Assembly (NCBI GenBank): GCA_963576785.1
Contig: OY756141.1
Location: 2,170,001-2,234,000, forward strand
Direction of reading: 5' to 3'
DNA: 64,000 nucleotides
DNA from: Chlorophyllum brunneum
Lineage: Eukaryota > Basidiomycota > Agaricomycetes > Agaricales > Agaricaceae
The notes beneath the pieces are model-generated. The model saw only the letters and a program-made list of their open reading frames with translations. It was not told the origin of the DNA and did no database searches. A program made the position numbers and the translations under genes. Within the stretch, counting starts at the first letter, position 1. Each line of letters begins with the position of its first letter. Below are positions 1-13,289 of this stretch, in pieces.

Positions 1-202
1 TCCTGTGCGTGCTCATTCACTATCGTTTCATGCACAGAGAGAACTTGTTCCGTTCAGCGCTTTTGCCAGTTTTCGGGAACATTACGAAGAACCGACGATA
101 GAGGAAGAGTTCAAGGAAATTCGAAAGGTCAATTGGAGATTCGAGGGGACAGACGAGGAGAAGAAAAACTGGTCTATGTGGCTGCAGATTGACGGCCGTT
201 GA
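1..202 (+). CDS. Polynucleotide kinase 3'-phosphatase, C-terminal end (partial)
   Basis: Only the last exon is inside the window; the gene starts upstream. The visible tail contains EEPTIEEEFKEI followed by VNWRF and KKNWSMWLQ, which resembles the C-terminus of fungal PNKP-like proteins that restore 5'-phosphate and 3'-hydroxyl ends during single-strand break repair in the nucleus. The stop TGA is at 200-202. The stop of the convergent GALT gene is only 22 bp away, so the 3' UTRs must overlap. The HAD phosphatase motif and the P-loop would lie upstream and cannot be checked here. The call rests on the tail alone and is moderate. Confidence 0.65.
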   Translation, partial: PVRAHSLSFHAQRELVPFSAFASFREHYEEPTIEEEFKEIRKVNWRFEGTDEEKKNWSMWLQIDGR

Positions 203-224
203 TTGTCTACGAGGTATCCGTTGA

Positions 225-1608
225 TTACCGAATAAGATCCTTCAGATAGTGACTTTCTGAGCAACCCCGTAATTTTTCTGCAGCCTGTTCTGGCGTGAGG
301 TCTCGCTGAGGTTCCGCCATCAATTCGAATCTGGAGAACGGAATGAAAGGATGTAACTTAAACAAATTTCGTGGCGTACCCTACTAGGAATTTTTTTACA
401 GTGGCACTTCTGAGGAGCGGCGGGTCAAAGTGGACATGGAGATGAGCGACATCATCGCTATCACTTAAGCCATCAACTATAGGTACCGGTCGCTGATGAA
501 TGCCCATTGAGTACGCAAAGGGACACTGAAAGAGGTTGTCAAAGCGCGTAGTCAACTGGGAGAGTATTTTCCCAAATGAAGCTTTCTCTGCATCGGTGAG
601 ACGGTCAATAGATGTTATATGCCTGTGGAAAGGCAAGACTTGATAGCCCATCAGCTGAAGCTCCCGAAACTACCATACGCAGAAAACACACGGAGAATTT
701 CGAAAGGCCAGATGGCCCACCAAGGCACGAGTGCCACCCAATGTTCGTTCTGTAAGACAACACGGCTGTTCTTCCGCTCGAGCTTAATTTCGACATGAGC
801 ATATTCGCAAAGTAAGCAAGGACGACCTAATCATAGTACGTGAAGTCCGCATTTACAGGACGTGATGTGATCGGCCAACCTTGGGGACCTTGTGCTACTT
901 CAGGATCACCAGGGACTCCTTGAAAGGAGTAGCGCCTGAGTGAATCCAACTCCTTTAAGGGAATGGAAGGCACTGCGGAAAGTGACCAAACCTGGCCGTG
1001 CGGGTGATTATTAGAGCAACCCATCATAGCACCTTTATTCTATCGTACGTTTGTCAGGTCCAAACTGCAAATATAGGCTACACGGAAGCAAACCTCAAAA
1101 ATCTGGACGTACTTGACCCCGTCTTGGCTTCCCCTCTCAAGGTAAATGCGGACCCATTCATTTATCACTCGTTCAATTCCCGGTAGATCCAGCTGCGCCA
1201 AAGTCAAGTTGTGGCGAGGATGGAAAACGATAACGTCACAAGCCCCGTGAACTGGTTGAACGGTGAGCATTGGGTGGGGAGGAACAGGTGCTTGAGGGGT
1301 CGGACCGGGTAAAATCGCGGAAAAATCGTTGACAAAGGTGAAGGTGTTCTCATAGAGCGGATTTCTATGGCCACCTGACCTCGTGTTTCCTGGACACAGG
1401 TAGCAGGTGGGATCGTGATCGGGGAGGATAGTGGTTTGAAGAGCTTCGGTTTGACCTAGCCAGGGCCGTTTTGTGCGGTGAGGAGAAATGAGAACATGTT
1501 CTTCTAAGAGAGGATTGACTGTGTTGAGATTAGTAGCTAGAAATTGTCAACGCTAAGTGTGTTGATCTTACAGCGACGGTGCGGATGGGTACTTGGGTCG
1601 AAGTCCAT
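225..1608 (-). CDS. Galactose-1-phosphate uridylyltransferase (GALT)
   Basis: Leloir pathway enzyme that moves UMP from UDP-glucose to galactose-1-phosphate in the cytosol; the family is known as GAL7/galT. The start ATG is at 1606-1608 ([12 protein letters not shown]), followed by an intron of about 50 bp. The next exon reads through [13 protein letters not shown] and [18 protein letters not shown] sequence ([13 protein letters not shown] is seen). The active-site signature [10 protein letters not shown] lies near 1000-1025. The second half ([16 protein letters not shown], then [25 protein letters not shown]-like and [26 protein letters not shown] sequence) is split by introns around 654-704 and 300-360. 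The gene ends with [13 protein letters not shown] and stop at 225-227. No essential residue appears lost. It is divergent from the DDX41-like gene (142 bp between starts) and convergent with the PNKP-like gene. Exon edges were inferred by eye. Confidence 0.9.
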
Positions 1609-1750
1609 GGCAGATTGGGGGGACCGCTTGATGAGTCCAATCTAATCTATTTATACTTGGAATAATTGCGGGACACCGGAGCGTCGTCCCGGATCTGAGA
1701 AGGTCCGGTCCGAGCCCCATTCAACCAGTGAGCTCTCACTGGAACTGACC
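1609..1750. promoter_or_regulatory. Short divergent intergenic promoter between GALT and DDX41-like gene
   Basis: Only 142 bp separate the two start codons, so both promoters must lie here and in the 5' UTRs. A TATA-like stretch (TTTATACTT, about 1649) lies nearest the GALT start. No GAL4-type CGG-N11-CCG site was recognised. The call is from gene layout only. Confidence 0.4.
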
Positions 1751-4062
<2,312 letters not shown>

Positions 4063-4233
4063 AGAGTTATCATAATTCTTGTGGAGCCGTTGCCATAGTG
4101 TGACATCAGAATTCAACCATGCACCACTTCACACGACAAAAAATTTCCTTCCGGCTCACCTCTCTCAGTGAATACAAGACCCACCATCTCACAGCACCCA
4201 CCAGCATCTCTATCAAGTTTATGAATTCACAAC

Positions 4234-5953
4234 ATGGCCGGAGAAGTGAACCCTCAGTACCGCCACAGGAAAAGCCCCAGCAGCCAATTCACAACCTCAA
4301 CCTATCCTGGGGGCCTCCCTTGTGATACGACCCACCGGTGCGGTAGCGGGTCATCTCTCCCCTTTTCTGCTGTTCGCCGTCGCAAGTGCATTTTGGCAAC
4401 CTTCACCCTAGTATTTTTGGTCACCGTCTATTTCCTCGGAACCTCCACCACTGCATCATTCCATTCCATTTATACTCAGCCCAACTTGAACCATACTTCG
4501 TCGGACCAGGATTCAATTGTACTTGTCCAGACCACGGTGTTTATGACGAACACTGTTTACCTTCCTGGGCCTACCCAGACAGCTGTCATTCAAAGCCAGG
4601 GTACCCCTACCCTTACAGACCTTACGTACCAGCCGCTGGGGGCTGTAGTCTTCGTCCTTATTATGTGGTCGAGGACCGCTGCCGTAGAAGGCGCTTTGTT
4701 GATCAAGGTCTGTGCTTGCTTCATTAGCACTTTCCATATATCGCGCTCATCGTCATATTATCTAACAGTCCATTCTCATGTATAATACAAGTCCCTCGGA
4801 ATTTCATATAATCTGTGATGATGAGGCCGAGGACTATCTGCGTTCTCGTTTTGCGCTCGTTAATCGACCGCACTTTGACGTTCTTGTTCGGTTTTATAAG
4901 CCCACTTGGCAAACCATGCTGGACAGGATTGAACGCGAGGGTACCATCAAGACAGATCATTCTGCTGGCCTGCGTGAGTCTAACCACTGACGTGTTCTTA
5001 TCCTACCTCTAACCGAACAATTTAAGCCGGTTTAATGAAGCTTTTTATTCATGAGATTATTCCTGTCAAGAGGGGTATTTATATAGACACAGACGCATTC
5101 TTTATTTCTGATCCTACACTCCTTTGGAATGTATTTGGAGGTTTCAAAGCTTCGACTGCAGTTGCCATGTCAAGTCACCCTGACCAAAGCTCACCAGAAT
5201 GGCACCATGCTTCCAGGATATGTTCTTGCATAATGCTTCTCGAGCTCGAGAAGCTACGCAATCTGCGATTGATGGGTTCTTCCATCTACCAAGCTGACTC
5301 GAGTCACCACTTCGCCCCAGCCCTCGCGTCGGACGCGTTTCGTGCAATGTATGGCTTACCAGGCGGTGATGGGCATGGCAAATATGATAATGTCCGCCTC
5401 GGTGATCAAGGATACTGGTGGGCGATTGTCAGCCACCGACCAGACATCTTCGAACCCCTCAATTACGACTTCGAAGTTACTAGTTGCCTGCTGAATACGT
5501 ACAACGTCGGATTGGGAGAAGACGATGTTGAAGAGAGTGAGGAGCTTTTACATCAATCCTTTCTAGCTGGTACACCTCAAGAGGTACGTTTCATGCCACA
5601 TCGATTCTGCGCGTGTTCGTTCAACTTTGTTGCTTGTGTGTAATAGGGCAAGGTGGTTCTACCCAAATTGCTCCATTTGTACGTTAACTAACTTCAGATG
5701 TCATGCCCAACTCAGTCAGCTCTTTTCTAGTAACTGTTTACATGGGGTGGATTTTTACATGGATTGGGAGGGCTGGTCCAATCCTGGTGATGTTCTAACT
5801 CAACGGTGGGGCGCCGCTATGAAGTATCATGCTGGATACAAATGGATTTGGTTGAATAATGGCCAAGGTTCTGTGCAGATGGAAACCACTGGTGTTGTGT
5901 TTGCCGATGAGAAGTTTGCGAATGAATTGAATGCGCCAACACCAAGTGTTTAA
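4234..5953 (+). CDS. Type II membrane glycosyltransferase, GT8-like
   Basis: Predicted Golgi or ER enzyme that transfers a sugar from a nucleotide-sugar donor. After about 50 Ser/Pro-rich residues comes one hydrophobic anchor (CILATFTLVFLVTVYFLG), then a Thr-rich stem. The lumenal domain has FHIICDDEAEDYL, FDVLVRFYKPTW, KLFIHEIIP and the metal-binding DXD motif in GIYIDTDAFFISDP. It continues with LGDQGYWWAI, FEPLNYDFE and a tail with YHAGYKWIWLN. The layout is like GT8/LARGE-type transferases; the acceptor and linkage are unknown. Introns are near 4709-4768, 4973-5027, 5584-5645 and 5680-5735, with the stop at 5951-5953. The start at 4234 gives the canonical short cytoplasmic N-terminus. Confidence 0.65.
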
Positions 5954-6168
5954 AATGTTTAAAACGAATTCATTGGATTGATAGCACCGTCATCATAGTT
6001 CAATAGAGATAGATATGACGGTGGTACGCGATATTAAGGGAGCTTATGGCTTGTACGAAAATCGATCATACATATCGCCGATGTCTAAAGTATCCGGAGG
6101 GGGGGTCTTCCGCGTGATCCTAGCATGAGATTCAACTGTCACGTTCGGGGGGACAATGGAAATATTAT
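5954..6168. other. Convergent intergenic spacer
   Basis: 215 bp between the stops of the glycosyltransferase and the RecQ gene. Nothing is seen apart from 3' UTR-like, AT-rich sequence. Confidence 0.5.
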
Positions 6169-9100
6169 TTACTCGAGTTGGTGCTGTATACAAACCTGGA
6201 GGATGTCGTCGCGATATTTTTCAAAGGATAGGGAGTATTTTTCCGTTAATCCCTCCACAATTTGACTGAATTTGTTATAATCTTTATACAAGATTAGAGA
6301 AGGTCTTCGCAAAACGGTTAGCTCACCTCTCGGACAATGGTAACACAATGACTGAAGAAGTGCTTCACTCATGACCACTGCCTTATCCGGCAGACCTTCC
6401 TCGACTGAAATCTTGAGGCAGCGACCTTCAGTATAAACCCCAGCGGTGAATGAGGTAGATCAACTAACGTGATGACGGATGTCATCTAATTTACTGTATA
6501 GCTCCTGCGTCGAGTTCGGAACCAAAGAGGATGAGTCCTCTTCGTCTGGAAAAGACTCAATTGGATCGTCATTGTAGATCCTGTACGCATGGCGTTTTTC
6601 TTTCGCCCGACGCTCCTGCTTTGCCGGCTTGTTGGTCTTTTTTGGTGGTGGTCTCCATTCGATTTGTAGACGGTCTCTATTAACCTTGAATCCCGAGGCG
6701 GCTGAACCAATCTTAGTGGTGATCAGCAACGTCCGTATTTGGAATAGCAAAGGTACAGACCCCAACATGTTCAACTAGATAGCCGGAATTTGACTTCGAT
6801 TGCTGTCTGCTAATTGTAAGTATATCTAGCACTAAAAGGCGATCTAGCGCAAGCTCGACGAGTTCTGCTGATAGGCTTTTACAGGTCCCAAATCCTGCGA
6901 TCTCGTTGAGACCGCGCTTTCGGATCTCGTTTGCGGCTGATCCTCTAAGCACACTGGTAAGTTGGGATAGAGTGATTTTGTTTGTCACATCCGAACGGCT
7001 TTGTACAATGTCAATGGCGTTATTCGCCACAACGGTGACATCTTCGCTGGACAACTGTCGATCGTCCAAGCAGTTATCGCACCCACCCCTACAGTTGAGT
7101 TGATCGAAGTCTTGGCCGAAATGGCGAAGCACCTGAACTCTCCGGCACTCTGAGATATTCGTGCAGTACTTGACGACTTCACGAGCCGTGTCTTTCTGTC
7201 TCTCAAGAGCCTCGGGAGTCAGTGGCTCTTCGCGATCGTTATTGTTTTCAATGATCCAGCAAATCGTTTTAAAGTCCCGGAAGCCATAGTCTAGAGGGGC
7301 ATGTTCTTAGTTTGATCCTCGGGTAAGCTGGGCATGGGATACGTACACAGCACGCAATCAGCTGGCTTTCCGTCTCGTCCTGCTCTTCCTGTTTCCTGGT
7401 AGTACCTTCAGGGAACATTAGACTCGGAATTGACTACATGGAATCACTCACCCAGACAGGGACTTGGGTAAATCGTAGTGTATTACGAAGCGCACTGAGG
7501 AGACGAATGTTTAGTTACATCGTATCATAAGGGAGAAGAAATTCATATAATTACCATCTGCTTTATCGATTCCCATCCCAAATGCAATCTGTTCGGATTA
7601 AGTGTTGATGGAGGAAATTATCAAAAGCTATACTCACCGTTGCAACAATTATGTAAAACTTGTCTGCCTTCCAATTTTCCAAGAGTCGGTTTTTGTCTTC
7701 CTTGTTGAGGCCAGCATGGAAGAAGTCAGCTGCCATGCCCTTCTCTTTGAGTCGGTCGGCGACAGCCTCGCACGACCTCCGGGATAGGCAATATATTACC
7801 CCTGAGTTGTTGGGATGGTCTTCCTTGATGAAGTGAATGATATCGGATAATACGTTCTTCTTGGCCTTGACCACATACTTCAGATTCGGTCGATTGAAAG
7901 ATTGAGTAAATAGGGCGTGGTCTCGAAGTTGCAGTTGGTTCACAATATCTTCTCGTGTGCGTTGATTTGCTGTCGCAGTTAGTGCGATTATTGGCACATT
8001 CGGATAGTCTTTTCGAAGTTGTCCTAATCCTTGGTACTGATACGCATGTATCAAGAAGGGGTGTTGGCAAACAATGGGAGACTCACCGCATTACGAAAGT
8101 CTTGACCCCATGTCGAAATGCAATGCGCTTCGTCAATTGCAAAACGAGCAAGCTGCGCCTGTTGGTAGAGTTTGTTGAGTAATCTCTTACAGGCGGAGCT
8201 GGCCTCGAGCTTCTCTGGAGTAAGATAGAGTAAAGACGGCTTTTTGTCTTCACTCCACAATTTGGCATCCACTTCGTGTCGCAGGGAGTCGGCACTCCAG
8301 AAAAAAGCGTCAACGCCTTTTGAAGTTAGTGCGCTGACTTGATCTTCCATTAGGGCGGTAAGAGGGGAGACAACCACAGTGACACCACGAGTTTTTCCAG
8401 TTGTACAAACGGCAGGCAGCTGGTAGCACAGACTCTTCCCTCCACCCGTGGGCATAAGGACAAAGACATCCTTCCCGTCCATGGTTGCCGTGATCGCCTC
8501 CAGCTGATTGGGTCTAAAGTCAGTGAGGCCAAAAACACTCTTCAACTGTCGCCGGATCTCGTCGTAAGGGCTATGAAAGTGGTCAGGGTGAGTAATAGTC
8601 GAGTGAGCGGGTATCTCGGGGGGTTTTTCAAGCGTTGCCCACAGTTCGTGGTCACTATCTACCATGCGGACGGAATCCTGAAGCTCCAAATTAGGGAGAT
8701 GCGCCGGGTGAGAACTCTGACTTCGAGTCTCCACCCATTTGATAGCTTCCAGTCGCTCCTCGAGCTCTTTCCTATTGGCTTTCTCAAATTCACATAATAT
8801 TCGGAAGAAGGCATTACGAACCTGAATGGCTGCAGAATCTTGATGTCCACTACCTTCTCGGGATCCCTCCTTCTAAATAGAAGCTGCAAGACATGGGCTA
8901 GTAGTTCGTGGTGTTGACTCCTAAGATTTTTGAGCCCCTCTTTGGGTAGCTTGAAAAGCCTGAGCGAGTGAAGCCCATTGAACATTCGGGGATCGACTCA
9001 CTTCCATCAGGTCTAGATGAGTTTCCATCCACCGAGGACAGGAAGAGCCAGGCTCTTTTGAGGGACCCGAGATACATGAGGCGGCGGTTCTGTCAACAAG

Positions 9101-9673
9101 CCGGGATATCAAGGGTAAAGAGCTCTCCTTTGGGTCAGCTTTTTGCCCCGTAGGAAAGAGATTTTCTTTTTCCGAGTCCAGGGCCGTTTTCTTAGGTCGC
9201 TTGTGGGCCTGGGGAGAGGGGTTCGTTACGACACTCGGATTAGATGATGTCCTTTTGAGTGGGTTTGGGTTTGCGGTATCCGAGTGATCTGATGTGTACA
9301 TATGCTCGGTATTGTTCATGGGTCGTGATGCGTTCGTTTGCAGTGGCTGTGGCTTTGTCTGGTGGAAACTGGGTGTCGAGAAGGGTGGAAGGTTGGTGGC
9401 TGGAAGGCATGGATTCATAAGATAGTTGCTTTAAGACTACAAGCTATGTGGTGGACTGACTGGTGCCGGTGGCCGAAGGCGGTGGTATTGCGGGTTTGAA
9501 TTTGGGTTTCTGAAAGGCACTGGGCATGAGCGAGGCCACCTAACATTGGCAAATTGGGAGTTTACCCCAGGGTTGGAACGGGGAGAGGGGGAGTATGTTT
9601 GAACTGAGGTGAGAGAACCATCAGCCTTGCGTTTGAGGACGTCGGCAAGGTTGTTCTTTGGAAGGGCGTCCAT
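6169..9673 (-). CDS. RecQ-family ATP-dependent DNA helicase (Sgs1/BLM/WRN-like)
   Basis: 3'-5' DNA helicase acting in homologous recombination and replication-fork repair in the nucleus. The start is at 9671-9673 (MDALPKNN), followed by a disordered Ser/Pro-rich N-terminus and a coding stretch with a basic patch (AHKRPKKTAL). The helicase core follows: RPNQLEAI, Walker A PTGGGKSLCYQLPA, SPLTALMEDQV, DEAH box in FAIDEAHCISTWG, ALTATA, FNRPNL, GVIYCLSRRSCE and FFHAGL. The arginine-finger region is broken by short introns. The RQC zinc site is seen as ISECRRVQVLRHFGQ and CRGGCDNC. A C-terminal HRDC-like segment (SVEEGLPDKAVVMSEALLQSL, then FEKYRDDILQVC) is joined by an intron near 6430-6473. About eight introns are needed. 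The stop TAA is at 6169-6171. It is divergent from NUF2 with 116 bp between start codons. Confidence 0.88.
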
Positions 9674-9789
9674 GGCTGGGGGTACCTAAGTATGAACGGA
9701 ACACGTCGCTGAGACGCGTAGAATCACGTGAGCGCGTCACTAGTGGACGCGACGGGACTCTGAATCTAAACATCTCTCTCCCTGCCACA
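9674..9789. promoter_or_regulatory. Bidirectional promoter region between RecQ helicase and NUF2
   Basis: 116 bp between two divergent start codons. It contains several CACGTG/GACGCG-like GC-rich hexamers (for example ATCACGTGAGCGCGTCAC near 9722-9739), which could be MluI-box-like cell-cycle elements. Function is inferred from layout only. Confidence 0.4.
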
Positions 9790-11541
9790 ATGCCGAAGGG
9801 TATCTTTCCTAACATGAACGTCCCAGACATCATCACCGCCCTTGGCGGCTGGGGCCTCTCTGTCAGCCACGATCAGCTCACTCATCCCACCCCCGACTTC
9901 GTAGAGGGCGTCTATTGTGCCTGTCTTCAGCAGGTCACTGGCCTCACCTACGATGCCCTCCGGGATCCGGTTACCAGCTCCATCTCTTCCCTTGGCTTAG
10001 AAAACGAGGCTCGTGTTTATGATACACATCTGTCACACCAATCTCATGACTTGTAGGATCTATATTCCCCTGCTTTTTCCAATAACCTCATTCTATACCA
10101 CTTGTTCGTCCGCTGTCTTGAGCATTGGTACAGGTTTGTTGACACATCTTAGAACCCGTTTCGCCAAGGCTGCACAAGTAGAGGACTTCAGCGCAAGAGA
10201 CTTGTACACGCCAGAAAAGTCTCGCACCCTGATTCTGCTGTCTGCCTTTATCAATTTTGTCAAATTTACTGAGCAGTTTTGTGACCACTTTGTCAAGAAC
10301 TTGCGCGAGCATTCCGAGAAGATCTTAATAGAGCGCGAAGATGTGGCAGAAGAGCTTGGTAAAGTACAGCAAGAAATCGGTTCCATCAAGTGCGTCCTTC
10401 CTCACCACGGGGGCTTTGAGTGTTCATATGGTCCACAGAACCCAAAGGGCAGAAGATGAACCACAGTGTGAGAAGCTCCGGAGAGAGAATGACGTTTTAC
10501 GAGCAAATATGTTTGACATCAAAAACTCGCAAGCCGAAGCGGTTAGTGAGCTGGAGAAGTTGAAAGCCGAGAAAGACACGCTTGTTCGAAGGAGGGTAGG
10601 CTACTCTTGCACTCTAGCTAGTTGCTCATATACATCTTATTGGCATAGGAGAACCTAGCGGAAGAGATGGCGAATACCAATGAATTAATACAACGTACTC
10701 AAGGACGGATCGTTCAGTCTCCTGACCGCATCAAAAAACGGATCTCCCAGATGACTCTAGACGCCGCTGATGATAAGAAAAACATTGCTGCAAATGAAGG
10801 AAAAGCAAGGGACCTTCAATCCAAGGTCAATGCACTACTAGCAATTGAGAAAGTATGTTCGGAGTGCTATTTCAATATAACGTAGCTCATTTGTATCAGG
10901 ATGTCAAAAGTTGCATTGAACAGCTGAACACAATCGAGAGAGAAGTGCGCTCTCTTCAAGACACACAAAAGGCTCTTGGCGATATCAAGGATCAGCTCGA
11001 AGGCAAGAGCATCGAGAAGAGTGAGTTACAGCTCAAGCGGGAGGTCAGTATATCAAGCCCAGATATGCGGGTTGTGTTAATCAGAGTTTGCCTTGGCACA
11101 GAGAGTCCAGAAACAACTAGTTAATGCTCATGAAAAGCTGGAGCGAGCTCAGAGACACGCAGAAGACAAGAAGCAGGCAAATGAGAGGACGATTGCTCGA
11201 CTGAAAGGGGAATACGAGGAGATGGCAATAGAAAGACGGGATAACGACAAACAGTTGGAAGAGCTACGCGTTGAAGCAAATCACATTCATTCAGAGGTCA
11301 GTTTGAAAACGGCCACCATCTTTTTTGTCTTTCTATCTCACTACCTTGGAAGATGGTAGACCATCTCAAGAAAAGCGAGGCAGAACTCAACGAGCTGCTG
11401 GCGGAGTACTGGAGACTAAGGCATGAAACTGGTGCGCAATTTATGTGCAGGAGTAGCTGTAATATTGACGCTTTTCACCTCATAGATGTGTTCATGGAAA
11501 CATTGGCCAACAAGCTCAACATGCGAGTCACATCAGGCTGA
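9790..11541 (+). CDS. NUF2: Kinetochore protein NUF2 (Ndc80 complex)
   Basis: Subunit of the Ndc80 complex that links centromeres to spindle microtubules. The start ATG at 9790 gives MPKGIFPNMNVPDIITAL, the hallmark of the N-terminal calponin-homology domain. The domain continues with GWGLSVSHDQLTHPTPDFV and TRFAKAAQVEDFSARDLY-type sequence to LLSAFINFVKFTEQ. The rest is a long coiled coil split into several exons (for example KIQ-free heptads in SEKILIEREDVAEEL, AEDKKQANERTIARLKGEY). At least eight short introns are needed, including ones near 10015-10057 and 10103-10152. The protein ends in MRVTSG with the stop at 11539-11541, 7 bp before the stop of the convergent ING gene. An in-frame ATG at 9658 exists, but it lies in the promoter and adds a non-conserved leader. 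Confidence 0.9.
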
Positions 11542-11548
11542 TATAGTG

Positions 11549-12959
11549 CTATTTCCGCCGGCCCTTGGCTTCCTGTTGTTGTATACACTCTGAGCAATAC
11601 CACTCATCATCCTCTGGAACCTCCTTCAATCCCACACACTCCAAATGAAACTGATGAAAAGAATAAATATAAATCCTCAAGTCACTCTAAATGGCATCAT
11701 ATCGCTTACCCATTCGTACCTGCATTCTGGGTTATCACATCCAATCATCTGCGTTCGTGAGACACATAGAGCACTGCCGATAAGTGGGGTACGTATACTC
11801 ACTTCACCGAACGACACACGGTTACAGTAGCACCACGTTGGTTCGTTGGGATCGACCAGTGTTCCGTGCTGGGGGGGAGGTAGCGTGATCCTCAGAGGAG
11901 CCTCGTCAGCATGTTCTTCTTTGTCTTTTTCCTTCTCTTTTTCTTTCTGTTTGCGGCCTTTTGGGGGACGCCGCCTGTTCGAACGATCATGGGGTACATG
12001 TCCTTCAGGTTGAACCTGAGTAGCCCCGGCCGCTTGTTCTTCTTCATCAAGCATCGGACTCATGCTCACGCGTGTCGAGCGACTCCATTTAGGTACGAAT
12101 AGCTCGGACATGCTGAGCATGACTGGGGCATTTGGCTCGGGGCCGAGTGAGGCTTCCTGTTCTTTGATGAATTGGTCCAGCAGACGAATGTGCCGGTCTA
12201 CCTGATAGTGAAAAGTGAACCTTGTCTGAAAATGGGGCGACACATGCACACGCACCGAATCATGCACTGTCTGCGCAATGTTGACCTTTTCTCTCGAACT
12301 CCGTAGATATTCCTCACTCAACCAGGCGATATGAGATAACATTTCACGCGAAGTCCTACGAGCGCTTGCCTTTCCCTGAGGACTGGTAGATAGACCACGT
12401 GTAGAGGTCGTAGTTGGGGTGGCAGCTGGTCCGCTATGAGCATACCGAAGGTGGGTGACGTTAGGTGGTGACACGCCGTCATGAGGTGAGCCCGTCTGGG
12501 ATGGCGACGCATCCAACTGTGTGGGCTGATGACCACGGGTACCTGGTCTTTGACGAAGCCCGATATATTCCTTGATTGTCGGAAGTAGGCCGATTGAATA
12601 GTCTGAAGACAAAAAGCACACGGACATAAATTCTATGACGTCCGCCTGAAAAGAATAACAAGGAGTGCATACCATGGGCTTGATGATCTAATTGGCGTAG
12701 AAGAGTGAGCTGCCTGTGAATAGTGAGGGGAAGCTGCTCAATAACTACGCCGATAAGTACGACCGAAATGAAAGGAGATGGAATGCTCACTGTCATAATG
12801 CTCATCTCGAACCTCGTCCCAGATCTCCTGTTCCGTCTCTTCCAGGTTAAATGGCTCGTCTGGACCGTCGGAACGGGTATCTGTATCAGTGGGTACGTTA
12901 TGGTCGTCGGCAGCTTGTAGAGCCTGTATTCGAGTACTACTTCTAGTTCGAGTGGACAT
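11549..12959 (-). CDS. ING-family chromatin protein with C-terminal PHD finger
   Basis: Subunit type found in histone acetyltransferase and deacetylase complexes (ING, Yng1/Pho23 relatives). It reads H3K4 methylation through its PHD finger. The start is at 12957-12959 ([15 protein letters not shown]). An acidic stretch is followed, after an intron, by the ING N-terminal helices ([21 protein letters not shown], then [13 protein letters not shown]). A basic Lys/Arg-rich linker ([16 protein letters not shown]) precedes [32 protein letters not shown] and EWYCSEC, the complete C4HC3 PHD finger. Short introns near 11655-11710 and 11750-11805 interrupt the finger. The stop TAG is at 11549-11551. Zinc ligands appear complete. 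Confidence 0.88.
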
Positions 12960-13289
12960 GGCTCGGGAGACAGCAATGGGGTCTGTGGATTAGGCTGGGC
13001 CGCTGGGCACGTGATACGATGGATAGGGGCTTGTTCATTGCAAGCTCTGGCCAGGCATTCCGTCTGCCTCATACTGTTGCCCGGAACAGCGTGGACAGCT
13101 GCTCTCACGTCTTGCTGACCATGTATCACCATCACCCCACCAATCTCATCCCCACGGCCAGATCCTGCCGATCCCACGTGTCGTAATTTACATGTCAAGC
13201 GCCCGGAGCCATCATCGCCTCTGGCAGCTCTGAACAAGTACAGCTCTTAGGCCCCATCCATCACTAGCACCTCGGGCTCCGTTTAACTC
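12960..13289. promoter_or_regulatory. Divergent spacer between ING gene and kinase-like gene
   Basis: 330 bp holding both promoters. Reading frames seen here on the minus strand lack family motifs and appear to be chance. No clear TATA box or binding-site array was recognised. Confidence 0.35.

Noticed and set aside
9658..9789. Upstream ATG extending NUF2 by 44 residues
   Set aside because: The NUF2 domain conventionally starts at FPNMNVPDII, and the extension covers the divergent promoter and RecQ start.
12479..13237. 252-codon minus-strand ORF
   Set aside because: Overlaps the ING gene in another frame and then runs through the divergent promoter; composition looks like chance.
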